A DNA stretch of 64,000 nt from Paracoccus aminovorans (GCF_001546115.1 NZ_KQ955208.1:2268496-2332495); one strand, 5' to 3'; shown: positions 23,689 through 31,642, numbered from the stretch's first letter. Notes: generated from the letters alone by a model not told the origin. Numbers and translations: made by a program.

Positions 23689-24588
23689 ATGACCAATACG
23701 CCGGATTTGCTACGACTGATCGCGATGGTCTTCATCGCGGTGACCTGCGTGGTCATCGGCGATACGGCGGGCAAGCTGCTGACCGGCGGCGGCGTGGATC
23801 CCTTCATCGTGGCATGGTCGCGGTTCTTCCTGGCCGCGCTGATGCTGCTTCCCTTCAGCGGCTTGACCCGGCGGGAACTGCCGGCATTGCTCGACTGGCG
23901 CGTCCTGCTGAGGGCCGGGCTTATCGCCAGCGGCATATGCTGCATCCTGACCGCCCTGAAGACGGAACCGATCGCCAATGTCTTCGGAGCCTTCTTCGTC
24001 GGCCCGGTCGTGTCCTATGTCCTGGCGATCCTGTTCCTGGGCGAGCGGCCATCGGCGCCAAGAAGCCTCTTGCTGGGGCTCGGCTTCGCGGGCGTGATGC
24101 TGGTGGTCAAGCCCGGTTTCGGCAGTTCCGCCGGCATGGGTTTCGCCCTGGCGGCGGGGACGTTCTACGGCGCCTATCTGGTCATGACCCGCACCCTGGC
24201 GGGAAGATTCCGGCCGCGATTCCTGCTGATCTCGCAATTGCTAATCGGGGCCATCGTCCTGACGCCCTTCGGGTTGCAAGCCGATTTTCCCGTGCCGGAC
24301 GTGCCCTTGCTGGTGCTGCTTCTGATCAGCGCCGTCGGTTCGGCCGTGGGTAACTTCCTGCTGGTCATGGCCAGCAGGAAGGCCGAGGCCAGCCTGATCG
24401 CGCCCCTGGTCTACAGCCAGTTGATTTCGGCCACGGCGCTGGGGATCGTCGTCTTCGGCGAATGGCCCGATCTCGTATCACTGGCGGGGCTGGTGTTGAT
24501 CGCGATCTCGGGGCTGGGCTCGCTGCTGGTTCACCAGCGTGCGGGGAGGGGGCGCCTATCGACCCCGCCTTGCCCGCGCACGCCGTGA
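23689..24588 (+). CDS. EamA/DMT-family exporter
   Basis: A 299-aa inner-membrane protein with about ten helices in two EamA repeats (LRLIAMVFIAVTCVVIGDTAGKLL... and GMGFALAAGTFYGAYLVMTRTLAG...). Such drug/metabolite transporters export amino acids or other metabolites. Here it is cargo between the DUF2285 regulator and VapBC. The tail after LVHQRAG is arginine/proline-rich and may be an artefact of a lost stop codon. Confidence 0.85.
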   Translation: MTNTPDLLRLIAMVFIAVTCVVIGDTAGKLLTGGGVDPFIVAWSRFFLAALMLLPFSGLTRRELPALLDWRVLLRAGLIASGICCILTALKTEPIANVFGAFFVGPVVSYVLAILFLGERPSAPRSLLLGLGFAGVMLVVKPGFGSSAGMGFALAAGTFYGAYLVMTRTLAGRFRPRFLLISQLLIGAIVLTPFGLQADFPVPDVPLLVLLLISAVGSAVGNFLLVMASRKAEASLIAPLVYSQLISATALGIVVFGEWPDLVSLAGLVLIAISGLGSLLVHQRAGRGRLSTPPCPRTP

Positions 24589-24771
24589 TGTCGCTGGACG
24601 TCTGGAACCGCCCGCATGGAACCTCGGTAATCCTGCGTCGTCGGAAGGACGCGCGGTCCCGACGTCTACCGCGGGCGCCTTCGCGCGATCAATCCGAAAC
24701 AGTTCGGGCTTGAATGAACCCGCTGGCGGCACTGCCCTGCTCGTTGGGGCGGCTGGGCTTGCCGCTGCCTG

Positions 24772-25170
24772 TCAGGATCCGAGCAGCCGCATGCCGGCAT
24801 GGCTCGCGGCGCCGCGGTCGAAGGTCACGGTCTCGCTGCAGCCCTCGAGCCGCCCGCCATGCGCGATCAGCGCATCGGCGAAATCCGCCTTGGTGGCGCG
24901 ATAGGTGGCCAGCGCCAGATAACCGGCCTCGCTGTGCTCGACGATCAACTCGCGCGACCGCAACAGCACCTCCACGGCATCGGCGATGGCCTCGCGCGTC
25001 ATCCGATAGGCACGCGTCAGCACCCAGACGGTTTCCACCAGCACCACCTGCGAGACGAAGCCGGGCTCTTCCGGCGTAAAGCCTTCGACGATCTCCGTGG
25101 CGATGGCCGCCTGCGCGGCGTCGTCCTGCGCCAGATAGCGCACCAGCACATTGGTATCGATGCCGATCAT
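24772..25170 (-). CDS. vapC: VapC-type PIN-domain toxin
   Basis: A 132-aa PIN ribonuclease: MIGIDTNVLVRYLAQDD gives the first acidic residue, VVLVETVWVL the glutamate, and ADFADALIAH the DxxD-type acidic pair with VTFDRGA at the end. All four metal-binding acids are present, so it should be active RNA-cleaving toxin. The start overlaps the antitoxin stop by 4 bases (ATGA), the standard vapBC layout. It probably stabilises the element in its host. Confidence 0.9.
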   Translation of the reverse strand: MIGIDTNVLVRYLAQDDAAQAAIATEIVEGFTPEEPGFVSQVVLVETVWVLTRAYRMTREAIADAVEVLLRSRELIVEHSEAGYLALATYRATKADFADALIAHGGRLEGCSETVTFDRGAASHAGMRLLGS

Positions 25171-25406
25171 GCGCTGGTCGCTGCGCCCAGGATCGCCGCC
25201 TGCATGTCCTCGAGGCTCACCGGCTTGTCGGGCCGCGGCACGATGCCCTTCAGCGCGCGGATCGAATGCGAGGCCGGCACGACGGCGTAATGGCCGTCGT
25301 CCATGCGCACGAAATCCACCCGGTCGCCGGGCGTCAGGCCCATGTCGAGGCGGACCTTCTGCGGGATGGTGATCTGGCCCTTCGAGGTGATGGTTGCCGT
25401 CGGCAT
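25167..25406 (-). CDS. vapB: AbrB/MazE-type antitoxin (VapB)
   Basis: A 79-aa protein with a SpoVT/AbrB swapped-hairpin DNA-binding domain (TATITSKGQITIPQKVRLDMGLTPGDRVDFVRMDDG). The C-terminal toxin-binding stretch (IVPRPDKPVSLEDMQAAIL) should neutralise the PIN toxin. It is translated ahead of and coupled to vapC. The AGGACC-type ribosome-binding site and the short AT-rich stretch at 25425-25445 probably form the autoregulated promoter. Confidence 0.88.
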   Translation of the reverse strand: MPTATITSKGQITIPQKVRLDMGLTPGDRVDFVRMDDGHYAVVPASHSIRALKGIVPRPDKPVSLEDMQAAILGAATSA

Positions 25407-25640
25407 CGGAGGGGTCCTTTCTGTCGGTAAGGATAAAAGTAAGGGGCGTGCGAGCGTGCGTCAAGTTTCCGGGTCGGATCGCGTCCTGGATCGGCCGGTT
25501 CCGATGCTCCGACGCAGGGCAGGGGGTGAGAATTAGGCCCCCTCAACTTCGCACTCCCTGCGGCCGTTTCTTCTCCGTCAACCTGTCCTCCATACGCCGC
25601 TGTCCGCCAGCGGCATCGCGAACCGCACGGAGGCCCGACG

Positions 25641-25922
25641 ATGAAGCCCGATCTTACCGACCTGCCGCCGCGCTTCCTGCGCACACCTGAAGCCGCGTAT
25701 TTCCTCGGCCTCTCCGGCCGGACGTTGGAAAAGCACCGCAGCTTCGGCACCGGTCCGGTGTTCCACAAGCTCGGCGGTCGCGTCGTCTATGCCGTCGACG
25801 ACCTGCAGGCCTGGGCCGAGCGCGGGGCGGTCACCTCGACTTCCGATCCGCGTGGCACTGTGCTGCCCGCCAAGCGCCATGCCGTCACGCCGCCGGCCCA
25901 TGCCGGCCGCTACCGGCGCTGA
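25641..25922 (+). CDS. AlpA/excisionase-like helix-turn-helix protein
   Basis: A 93-aa protein with a MerR/AlpA-type winged helix: FLRTPEAAYFLGLSGRTLEKHRSFGTGPVFHKLGGRVVYAVDDLQAWAERG. The basic tail may contact DNA. On related elements this gene sits immediately before repA and probably regulates it or aids excision. Its stop is 10 bases from the repA start, so the two are co-transcribed. Confidence 0.83.
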   Translation: MKPDLTDLPPRFLRTPEAAYFLGLSGRTLEKHRSFGTGPVFHKLGGRVVYAVDDLQAWAERGAVTSTSDPRGTVLPAKRHAVTPPAHAGRYRR

Positions 25923-25932
25923 GGGGGCAGGG

Positions 25933-27045
25933 ATGAGAACGCCACGCCGCCCCCGTCTTTCCGGCGAACGCCGCCGCCTCAGCCCCTTCGTGGTGACGGG
26001 GGTGGGCGGCGAGGTGCGCCCGCGCGATCAGCGCGACCTGATGGAACGGCCCTTCTTCTCGCTGGCCAAGACCCGGCGGGTGATCCCGATCCTCTACGAG
26101 GCGGGGGATGTCCGGGTCGAGGTCTACGGCTTTCCCGAGCACGGTATGGCGACGATCTGGGATGCCGACGTGCTGATCTGGGCGGCGAGCCAGATCGTCA
26201 ATGCCGAGAACCACGGGCTGCAAACCTCGCGCTTCCTGCGCTTTACACCCTACCAGCTTCTGACCGCCATTGGCCGCCAGACCGGTGCGCGCGACTATCG
26301 GCTGCTCAAAGGCGCGCTGGCGCGGCTGCAATCGACGGTGATCCGAACCACGATCCGTCATGGCGAACACTGGCGGCGGCATCAGTTCTCCTGGATCGGC
26401 GAATGGGAGGAGATGACTACGGCCGGCGGCCGGGTCGAGGGCATGGAATTCGTTCTGCCCGAATGGTTCTATCGCGGCGTCCTCGACCGCTCGCTGGTCC
26501 TGACCATCGATCCGGCCTATTTCCGGCTCAAGGGCGGCATCGAGCGCTGGCTCTACCGCGTCGCCCGGAAACATGCCGGCCGTCAGCCGCAGGGCTGGTG
26601 CTTCGATATCCCGCATCTGCATGCGAAGTCGGGCAGCCTCGTGCGCCTGTCGGATTTCGCGCTCCAGATCAGACGGCTTGCCCAACGGCAGTCGCTGCCG
26701 GGATACCGCATGCGGATCGAACGCGAAGGCCATGTCGAGATGCTGCGGATCCTGCCCGAAAGTTATCCACATTTTCCTGTGGATAACTCGGTGAACGGTA
26801 TCGGGACTTCGGACGCACGAAATGTGGACGGTATCGGGACATCACACGCAGGACTATCGGGACTTCGCACGCATGGATCGCAGTTAACCCTTTGGCCTGA
26901 CGAACGGAATCCGTCCCGTAACTTATCTAACATTAAGGACTCTAACATAGAAGGGGCGCGCCTTGCGGTGGATAACCACCACCCGGACGCCGATCCGGTC
27001 CCTCATCCGCGATATCGGCGCGGATCGGAAGGGGACGGCGAATGA
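25933..27045 (+). CDS. repA: Replication initiator protein A family (RepA)
   Basis: A 370-aa initiator of the RPA/RepA family: QRDLMERPFFSLAKTRRVIPILYE, ATIWDADVLIWAASQIV, GLQTSRFLRFTPYQLL, FSWIGEWEE, EWFYRGVLDRSLVLTIDPAYFRLKGGIERWLYRVARKHAGRQ and LSDFALQIRRLAQRQSLPGY. It contains tandem winged-helix folds. Its last about 90 residues are encoded across iteron-like repeats and DnaA boxes, producing repeated GIGTSDA/GIGTSHA peptides. The origin is thus embedded in the gene. The ATGA overlap at its end leads into a 47-codon frame rather than a parA gene. Confidence 0.88.
   Translation: MRTPRRPRLSGERRRLSPFVVTGVGGEVRPRDQRDLMERPFFSLAKTRRVIPILYEAGDVRVEVYGFPEHGMATIWDADVLIWAASQIVNAENHGLQTSRFLRFTPYQLLTAIGRQTGARDYRLLKGALARLQSTVIRTTIRHGEHWRRHQFSWIGEWEEMTTAGGRVEGMEFVLPEWFYRGVLDRSLVLTIDPAYFRLKGGIERWLYRVARKHAGRQPQGWCFDIPHLHAKSGSLVRLSDFALQIRRLAQRQSLPGYRMRIEREGHVEMLRILPESYPHFPVDNSVNGIGTSDARNVDGIGTSHAGLSGLRTHGSQLTLWPDERNPSRNLSNIKDSNIEGARLAVDNHHPDADPVPHPRYRRGSEGDGE
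26763..26955 (+). other. oriV: Putative origin of replication inside repA
   Basis: Two perfect DnaA boxes in opposite orientation, TTATCCACA (26763-26771) and TGTGGATAA (26778-26786). Three iteron-like repeats of TATCGGGACWTCRSACGCA follow at 26799-26817, 26832-26850 and 26855-26873; the first two share a GTGRACGG prefix. An AT-richer stretch at 26882-26950 comes next. DnaA sites, initiator-binding repeats and an AT-rich unwinding region in this order are the classical iteron origin. Confidence 0.75.
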
Positions 27046-27185
27046 CCCCGCACGCGCTTCCCCCGTCGCAGCCAGGAGCATACATCCGCTTTTCCCGACG
27101 GTATCACGAACCGCTGCGAGCACCTACGATATCCTTCGCTCCGATGCGCTTGTCCGCCGATCGCATGATGCGGTGGCCGTCATGA
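27042..27185 (+). CDS. 47-codon bridging frame between repA and DUF2840
   Basis: Starts at an ATG overlapping the repA stop (ATGA) and ends at a TGA overlapping the DUF2840 start (ATGA), so it is translationally coupled at both ends. The product (MTPHALPPSQPGAY...) resembles nothing I know. On related elements a parA partition gene occupies this position. The frame may be the scar of an in-frame parA loss or just a coupling device. Confidence 0.35.
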   Translation: MTPHALPPSQPGAYIRFSRRYHEPLRAPTISFAPMRLSADRMMRWPS

Positions 27186-27697
27186 CCGACAGGATCGTCT
27201 CATTCGGCGGAAAAGGCGAAGAGCCTGACGAGAAACCGGCCCTCACCGAGGTAGACCTGATCTGGCAAGAGAAGCGGGTCGAGCACTGGCTGCGCTTCGG
27301 ACGACCCAGCTCCGAACACCGGATCGACAGCCAGCGCCGGACCCTCGGCTTCGCGCCCGGTAGCATCTTCGCGCTGGTGCGCTGGGCGGGCAACGATTAC
27401 GGCACCGTGGTCTCGCGCCTCGACATCCTGCGCGCCGTTGGGCGCGGAGAGCCGTTCCAGACGCTGCCCTTCATCCGCCCCGGCGCCGAGATCCTGCTGC
27501 GGATCAGCGGTTGGCCCAAGGTCGAGCGGGTGCTTCAGGCGGTGGATGCCGTCGAGGCGCTGGGCATCGATTCCTGCGAGATCTCGCCCGAGCACTGGCG
27601 GCATGTCCACAACCGGATGACCGCGGGCGAGCCGTTCCGGACCTACACCAGGGCCCAGCACGCCGCCTGGCTGAAGCGCCGGAGGGTGGGGGCATGA
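27182..27697 (+). CDS. DUF2840 family protein
   Basis: A 171-aa protein with the family core LTEVDLIWQEKRVEHWLRFGRP, RRTLGFAPGSIFALVRWAGNDYGTVVSRLDILRAV, PFQTLPFIRPGAEILLRISGWPKVERVLQAVDAVEALGIDSCEISPEHWRHVHNRM. DUF2840 genes are a fixed part of the transfer region of this element class, usually between partition and traF genes. Function unknown. It overlaps the following methyltransferase gene by 4 bases. Confidence 0.88.
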   Translation: MTDRIVSFGGKGEEPDEKPALTEVDLIWQEKRVEHWLRFGRPSSEHRIDSQRRTLGFAPGSIFALVRWAGNDYGTVVSRLDILRAVGRGEPFQTLPFIRPGAEILLRISGWPKVERVLQAVDAVEALGIDSCEISPEHWRHVHNRMTAGEPFRTYTRAQHAAWLKRRRVGA

Positions 27698-29061
27698 TGC
27701 GCGTGCTCGATCTCTTCAGCGGTGCCGCGGGCGGCTGGTCGCTCGGCCTGCACCGGGCAGGCTTCACCACCATCGCCGCCTGCGAGATCGTCGAGTGGCG
27801 GCGCATCCTCTATTCGGAGAATTTCCCCCATGTCAGGCTCTACGCGGATATCCGCGGCCTCACGGCAGCTCGACTTGTTTCCGACCTCGGATGCCTGCCC
27901 GACATCGTCGTCGGCTCGCCGCCCTGCCAGGACATCTCGAGCGCCAACACGAAGGGCAAGGGGATCGAGGGCGAACGCTCGGGCCTCTATCTCGAGGCCG
28001 TCCGCCTGGTCGGAGACTGCCGGCCTCGCTGGTTCGCTTTTGAGAACAGCAATAATCTCCGAACTCGCGGCGCGGACCGGCTGCTCGACGAGTTGGAAGC
28101 GCTCGGCTACGCCTGCTGGCCATGTGTGGTGGGTGCTGCGGATATCGGCGCCAACCATGTCCGCAAGCGGTCCTGGCTCATCGGCTGCGATCCCGAACAG
28201 CTTGCCCACGCCCGTGTCGCAATCCCGGCAGGGTGGCCTGCGGTTGGAGGGCGGATCGGGCGCGCGGAAGGCGATGAAGGAGTCGGGACTTTCCGATCCG
28301 TTCCGCAATCGTCCCTTGCCGACACCGATGGTCTCGGACGGGATGAGGGATGGCGCCGGCGGCGGTGCGGGCTCGACATATCCGCTGCGCATGATCCTGG
28401 CGACGCCGCGCAAGACGGATGCGGATCGCGGCGGCCGGGGCGATCTGCTGAGCCAGTTGCAGGGCCACAACAGCCGCCATGCGGGTATGACCACGAGCAA
28501 TCCGAAAGCACCGGAAACCCTGCCGACGCCGACCAAGCGCGACAGCCGCATGGACGGCTGGAGCCCGGCCTACGACCGGCGGAAATCCCCGACGATGGAT
28601 GCGGTAATGGACGGGGCGATGACGGATCGGGCGCCGGACAAATGGGCCGGGGCACGGGCGCTGGCGGCGCTCTTGCGGAGCCATGGCCTGACTGGAACGG
28701 CGGCATTGCCCATCACCTACGCATGGATGATGGGATTTCCGCCTGGCTGGCTCGCACGCGCATTGCGCTCGGCAGTCGCAAAGGGACGTCTGCGGCCAGC
28801 CTGATCGTCGAGGCCTTCGGCGATGCGGTGGTGCCGCAGGTCCCCGAAGCCATCGGCCGCGCCATCCTGCGCAGCGAAGCCGCGCTGAACGCGGTCCTCG
28901 GCGGCGCAGCACCGACAGATGAAACGACAAGCGATGATGCATCCGCAGGCCCCGGTGCAGGTGATGCCGCTGCCGGCGGGGATGCTGCCGACCAGGCGAA
29001 CGACGGTGCCGACGGCAATGCACCCACCGACGATCCTGCGGACCACGGGGGCGCATCATGA
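27694..29061 (+). CDS. C5-cytosine DNA methyltransferase, frame-mosaic
   Basis: The N-terminal catalytic half is clear: VLDLFSGAAGGWSLGLHRAGF (motif I), DIVVGSPPCQDIS with catalytic Cys78 (motif IV), WFAFENSNNLR (motif VI) and VRKRSWLIG (motif VIII). From about 28200 to 28780 the +1 frame looks the more native: it carries LPTPMVSDGMRDG, LPTPTKRDSRMDGWSPAYDRRKSPTMDAVMDG and ITYAWMMGFPPGWL, the variable region of phage-type C5 enzymes. The first frame resumes with VEAFGDAVVPQVPEAIGRAIL, the conserved end. Both frames stay open, so activity is uncertain. It overlaps DUF2840 and traF by 4 bases each. Confidence 0.72.
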   Translation: MMRVLDLFSGAAGGWSLGLHRAGFTTIAACEIVEWRRILYSENFPHVRLYADIRGLTAARLVSDLGCLPDIVVGSPPCQDISSANTKGKGIEGERSGLYLEAVRLVGDCRPRWFAFENSNNLRTRGADRLLDELEALGYACWPCVVGAADIGANHVRKRSWLIGCDPEQLAHARVAIPAGWPAVGGRIGRAEGDEGVGTFRSVPQSSLADTDGLGRDEGWRRRRCGLDISAAHDPGDAAQDGCGSRRPGRSAEPVAGPQQPPCGYDHEQSESTGNPADADQARQPHGRLEPGLRPAEIPDDGCGNGRGDDGSGAGQMGRGTGAGGALAEPWPDWNGGIAHHLRMDDGISAWLARTRIALGSRKGTSAASLIVEAFGDAVVPQVPEAIGRAILRSEAALNAVLGGAAPTDETTSDDASAGPGAGDAAAGGDAADQANDGADGNAPTDDPADHGGAS

Positions 29062-29624
29062 CCAGTTGGAAACGCGCCGCCTATCTCGCCGCAACCGGCC
29101 TCGGCGTACTGGTCATCGTCGGCGTTTCCGTCGCCGACATCGCGCCGCGGCTGATCTGGAATGCTTCCGCCAGCGTGCCGGTCGGCCTCTATCGCCTTGA
29201 GCCGCCGACCCACCTCGCCCTCGGCGATCTGGTGGCGGTCGCACCACCTGAACCGCTGGCGCAGTTCGTCACCACGCGCGGCTATGTCGGCCCCGGCGTG
29301 CCGCTGCTGAAGCGCGTCGCCGCCCTTCCCGGCACGCGGGTCTGCCGCACGGGCACCACGATCGCCGTCCAAGGCCAGGCCATCGGCACGGCGCGTGAGC
29401 GCGACCGCCGCGGTCGGCCGTTGCCGGTCTGGCAGGGGTGTCGGCTGCTCGCCGAGGGCGAGGTATTCCTCATGAACCGGGAGGTCGGGGACAGTCTCGA
29501 CGGCCGCTATTTCGGCCCGCTCCCGGTCAGCAGCGTTACCGCCCGCATCGTCCCGCTCTGGACAGAAGCGGAGAACGACGGCCGCTTTCGCCGGCCCGCA
29601 ACTGGGGCGGAAAGCGGCCTCTGA
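29058..29624 (+). CDS. traF: Conjugative S26 signal peptidase TraF
   Basis: A 188-aa membrane-anchored serine protease. The N-terminal helix (residues 10-26) is followed by NASASVPVGLYRLEPP with the catalytic serine (Ser39 by the SxPxG pattern) and LLKRVAALPGTRV with the catalytic lysine (Lys85). The C-terminal GEVFLMNREVGDSLDGRYFGPLPVSSV is box E. TraF cyclises or trims the TrbC pilin in IncP-type systems. Translation is coupled to the upstream methyltransferase. Confidence 0.88.
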   Translation: MTSWKRAAYLAATGLGVLVIVGVSVADIAPRLIWNASASVPVGLYRLEPPTHLALGDLVAVAPPEPLAQFVTTRGYVGPGVPLLKRVAALPGTRVCRTGTTIAVQGQAIGTARERDRRGRPLPVWQGCRLLAEGEVFLMNREVGDSLDGRYFGPLPVSSVTARIVPLWTEAENDGRFRRPATGAESGL

Positions 29625-29659
29625 TCCCACCACCAACCATCAAGCGAAGGATATACACG

Positions 29660-29995
29660 ATGCCACAGATCGGAGAATTCACCCGCACGCAAGCTGGCTA
29701 CGAGGGCCGCATCCGCACCGTCACGCTCGACCTCAACCTGGTCTTCGTGCCGACCCACAATGCCGATGTCGAGAACGCCCCGGATTATCGGGTTCATCTC
29801 GACGGCGAGGACGGACCGGAGATCGGCGCCGGCTGGACCCATAGCGGCGAAAAGGCCGGAACCTATATCTCGGTCGCCCTCGACGATCCGGTATTCGTGC
29901 AGCCGGTCCGCGCCCGGCTGTTCCAATCCGACGAACAAGGCCGAAGCTGGGGCCTGCACTGGTCGCGCCCGAGAAAGCGCGAAGGCGGGGACTGA
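29660..29995 (+). CDS. DUF736 family protein
   Basis: A 111-aa protein with the DUF736 pattern: IGEFTRTQAGYEGRIRTVTLDLNLVFVPT, NAPDYRVHLDGEDGPEIGAGWTHSGEKAGTYISVALDDPVFVQPVRARLFQ. It is a beta-rich protein found almost only on alphaproteobacterial plasmids and ICEs beside transfer genes; role unknown. It lies 35 bases after traF and 3 bases before the transglycosylase gene. Confidence 0.9.
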   Translation: MPQIGEFTRTQAGYEGRIRTVTLDLNLVFVPTHNADVENAPDYRVHLDGEDGPEIGAGWTHSGEKAGTYISVALDDPVFVQPVRARLFQSDEQGRSWGLHWSRPRKREGGD

Positions 29996-29998
29996 GTC

Positions 29999-30643
29999 AT
30001 GCCGTTCACCGCACCACACCATGCCGACGGGCAGGCTTGCGCCGCCCGCGGCTTTGCCTTTCTTCTTCTTTCCGGACTGAGCTTCGCCGCCCTCCCGGCT
30101 GCCGGCCTGCTGGCGCAGACCGTGCCGCCGGTCGTGCAACAGACCCACGACCCATTCGCGGCCCATGTCGTGGAAGCCTCGCTGCGCTTCGGCATCCCGC
30201 CCGACTGGATCCGCGCCGTGCACCATGTCGAGAGCCGGGGCAATCCGCAGGCCGTTTCGCCCAAGGGCGCGATGGGCCTGATGCAGATCATGCCGGAGAC
30301 ATGGGCGGCGCTGCGCGCCCGCCATGCTCTCGGCGACGATCCGTTCGATCCCCGCGACAACATTTTTGCGGGCGCCGCCTATCTGCGCGAGATGCACGAC
30401 CGCTACGGCACAATCGCCGGCATGCTGGCCGCCTACAATGCCGGACCGGGGCGCTACGACGAGCACCTGGCCTCGGGCCGGACCCTGCCGGCCGAGACGC
30501 GTGCCTATGTCGCAACATTGGCGCCGCTGCTCGGCAGCGACCCGCTTCCCGGCGCCGGTTTCGCTGTCGCACCACCACCCGACTGGCGCGAGGCACCGCT
30601 CTTTGCGGGCAGCGGGATCACCGCTACGGGCGCAGACCGATAG
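29999..30643 (+). CDS. Conjugative lytic transglycosylase (VirB1/TrbN-like)
   Basis: A 214-aa periplasmic enzyme with a signal peptide ending near AAGLLAQ. The SLT domain has HHVESRGNPQAVSPKGAMGLMQIMPETW (catalytic Glu78) and MLAAYNAGPGRYDEHL. It opens the peptidoglycan for assembly of the mating channel. The stop after GITATGADR looks premature: the next frame continues SALVTPALQAGEPFDGAS...SDSLFVHRTHAG to 30761, which resembles the natural tail of the family. A one-base indel near 30640 is likely. Confidence 0.86.
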   Translation: MPFTAPHHADGQACAARGFAFLLLSGLSFAALPAAGLLAQTVPPVVQQTHDPFAAHVVEASLRFGIPPDWIRAVHHVESRGNPQAVSPKGAMGLMQIMPETWAALRARHALGDDPFDPRDNIFAGAAYLREMHDRYGTIAGMLAAYNAGPGRYDEHLASGRTLPAETRAYVATLAPLLGSDPLPGAGFAVAPPPDWREAPLFAGSGITATGADR

Positions 30644-30810
30644 CGCGCTGGTCACCCCAGCACTGCAGGCAGGCGAACCATTCGATGGCGCTTCTGCCGC
30701 GCTCGCGCCGCAATCCGACAGCCTGTTCGTCCACCGAACCCACGCAGGATCAATGCAATGAAAAAACATTCCAAACATTGCGCCACCTGCACAGGCAGGA
30801 GCCAGCAGCT

Positions 30811-31392
30811 ATGAGGATCGCCTATGCGGACCCTCCCTATATCGGCTGCGCGCATCTCTACCGCGGCCGCCCCGATTACGCCGGCGAGGTCGATCACGCG
30901 GCGCTGATCGAGCGGCTGGAACGCGATTACGACGGCTGGATTCTGCACGCCGCTGCGACACCGTATTCGTTCGCCGTTCTCGCCCCGCTGGTCGAGCCGA
31001 CCGGCGCAAGATGGATGGCCTGGGTGAAAGGCTTCGCCGCCTTCAAACGCAACGTGCCGGTCGCCTATGCCTGGGAGCCGGTGATCGTGAAGTCCGCCCG
31101 CAAGCCCGTGGTCAGCAAGCGCCTGGTGCTGCGCGACTGGGTGCAGGAAAGCATCGCTCTGCGCAGGGGATTGACCGGCGCCAAGCCGGAAGCCGTCTGT
31201 CATTGGGCCTTCGAGATGGTCGCCGCGCGGCCCGAGGATACGCTCGACGATCTCTTCCCCGGCACCGGCGCTGTCACCGCGGCGTGGCATTCCTGGCAGC
31301 GGAAGTTCACCCTGCCGGAGGATCCGCTGCCGACCCCGCCGCCATCGGACAGCGCCCGCCGGGGGCGATCCCGCCCGGGAGGCGCCCCATGA
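30811..31392 (+). CDS. DPPY-motif DNA methylase-like protein
   Basis: A 193-aa protein opening MRIAYADPPYIGCAHLY, the catalytic motif of amino-methyltransferases at the extreme N terminus. It ends DTLDDLFPGTGAVTAAWHSWQRKF, an FxGxG-like AdoMet motif, so the order is permuted. It is shorter than typical DNA methyltransferases and lacks an obvious target-recognition domain. It may be a second orphan enzyme protecting the transferred strand. A CAGGAG site lies upstream of the ATG. Confidence 0.7.
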   Translation: MRIAYADPPYIGCAHLYRGRPDYAGEVDHAALIERLERDYDGWILHAAATPYSFAVLAPLVEPTGARWMAWVKGFAAFKRNVPVAYAWEPVIVKSARKPVVSKRLVLRDWVQESIALRRGLTGAKPEAVCHWAFEMVAARPEDTLDDLFPGTGAVTAAWHSWQRKFTLPEDPLPTPPPSDSARRGRSRPGGAP

Positions 31393-31438
31393 GCCCCAAT
31401 CGCAGAAATCGCACTGCAGCGTACAACAGCGAAGGAAC

Positions 31439-31608
31439 GGGCGGCGCGGCCTTTTGGGCCACGCCGCCCTTGGGGCTATGGCAAGGTAAAAGCCCCGGCC
31501 CGCCAAAGACCTACACCATTGACATGGCGGGTCTTTTCCGGGGCCGGGCGGTCGGCGGCGGTGCCGCATTTTTGGGGTTTTGCCGCGATTTCAATGCCGA
31601 TTTCGGCA
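31439..31608 (+). other. oriT: Candidate oriT: cluster of inverted repeats before the relaxase
   Basis: The 250-base gap before the relaxase gene holds three folds. The first is GGGCGGCGCGGCC/GGCCACGCCGCCC around TTTT (31439-31469). The second is an interrupted repeat with outer arms GCCCCGG/CCGGGGC and inner arms AAAGACC/GGTCTTT (31492-31543). The third is the hairpin TGCCGA-TT-TCGGCA (31595-31608). Inverted repeats next to the relaxase gene are the usual setting of a transfer origin. The nick site itself cannot be identified by eye. Confidence 0.5.
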
Positions 31609-31642
31609 CTGTTGCGCGGATCACGGGGCAGGGAGGTCCGTC

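Noticed and set aside
26799..26873. CRISPR-like spaced repeats
   Set aside because: Only three 19-base repeats with uneven spacing, inside repA and next to DnaA boxes; they fit iterons, not a CRISPR array, and no cas gene is present.
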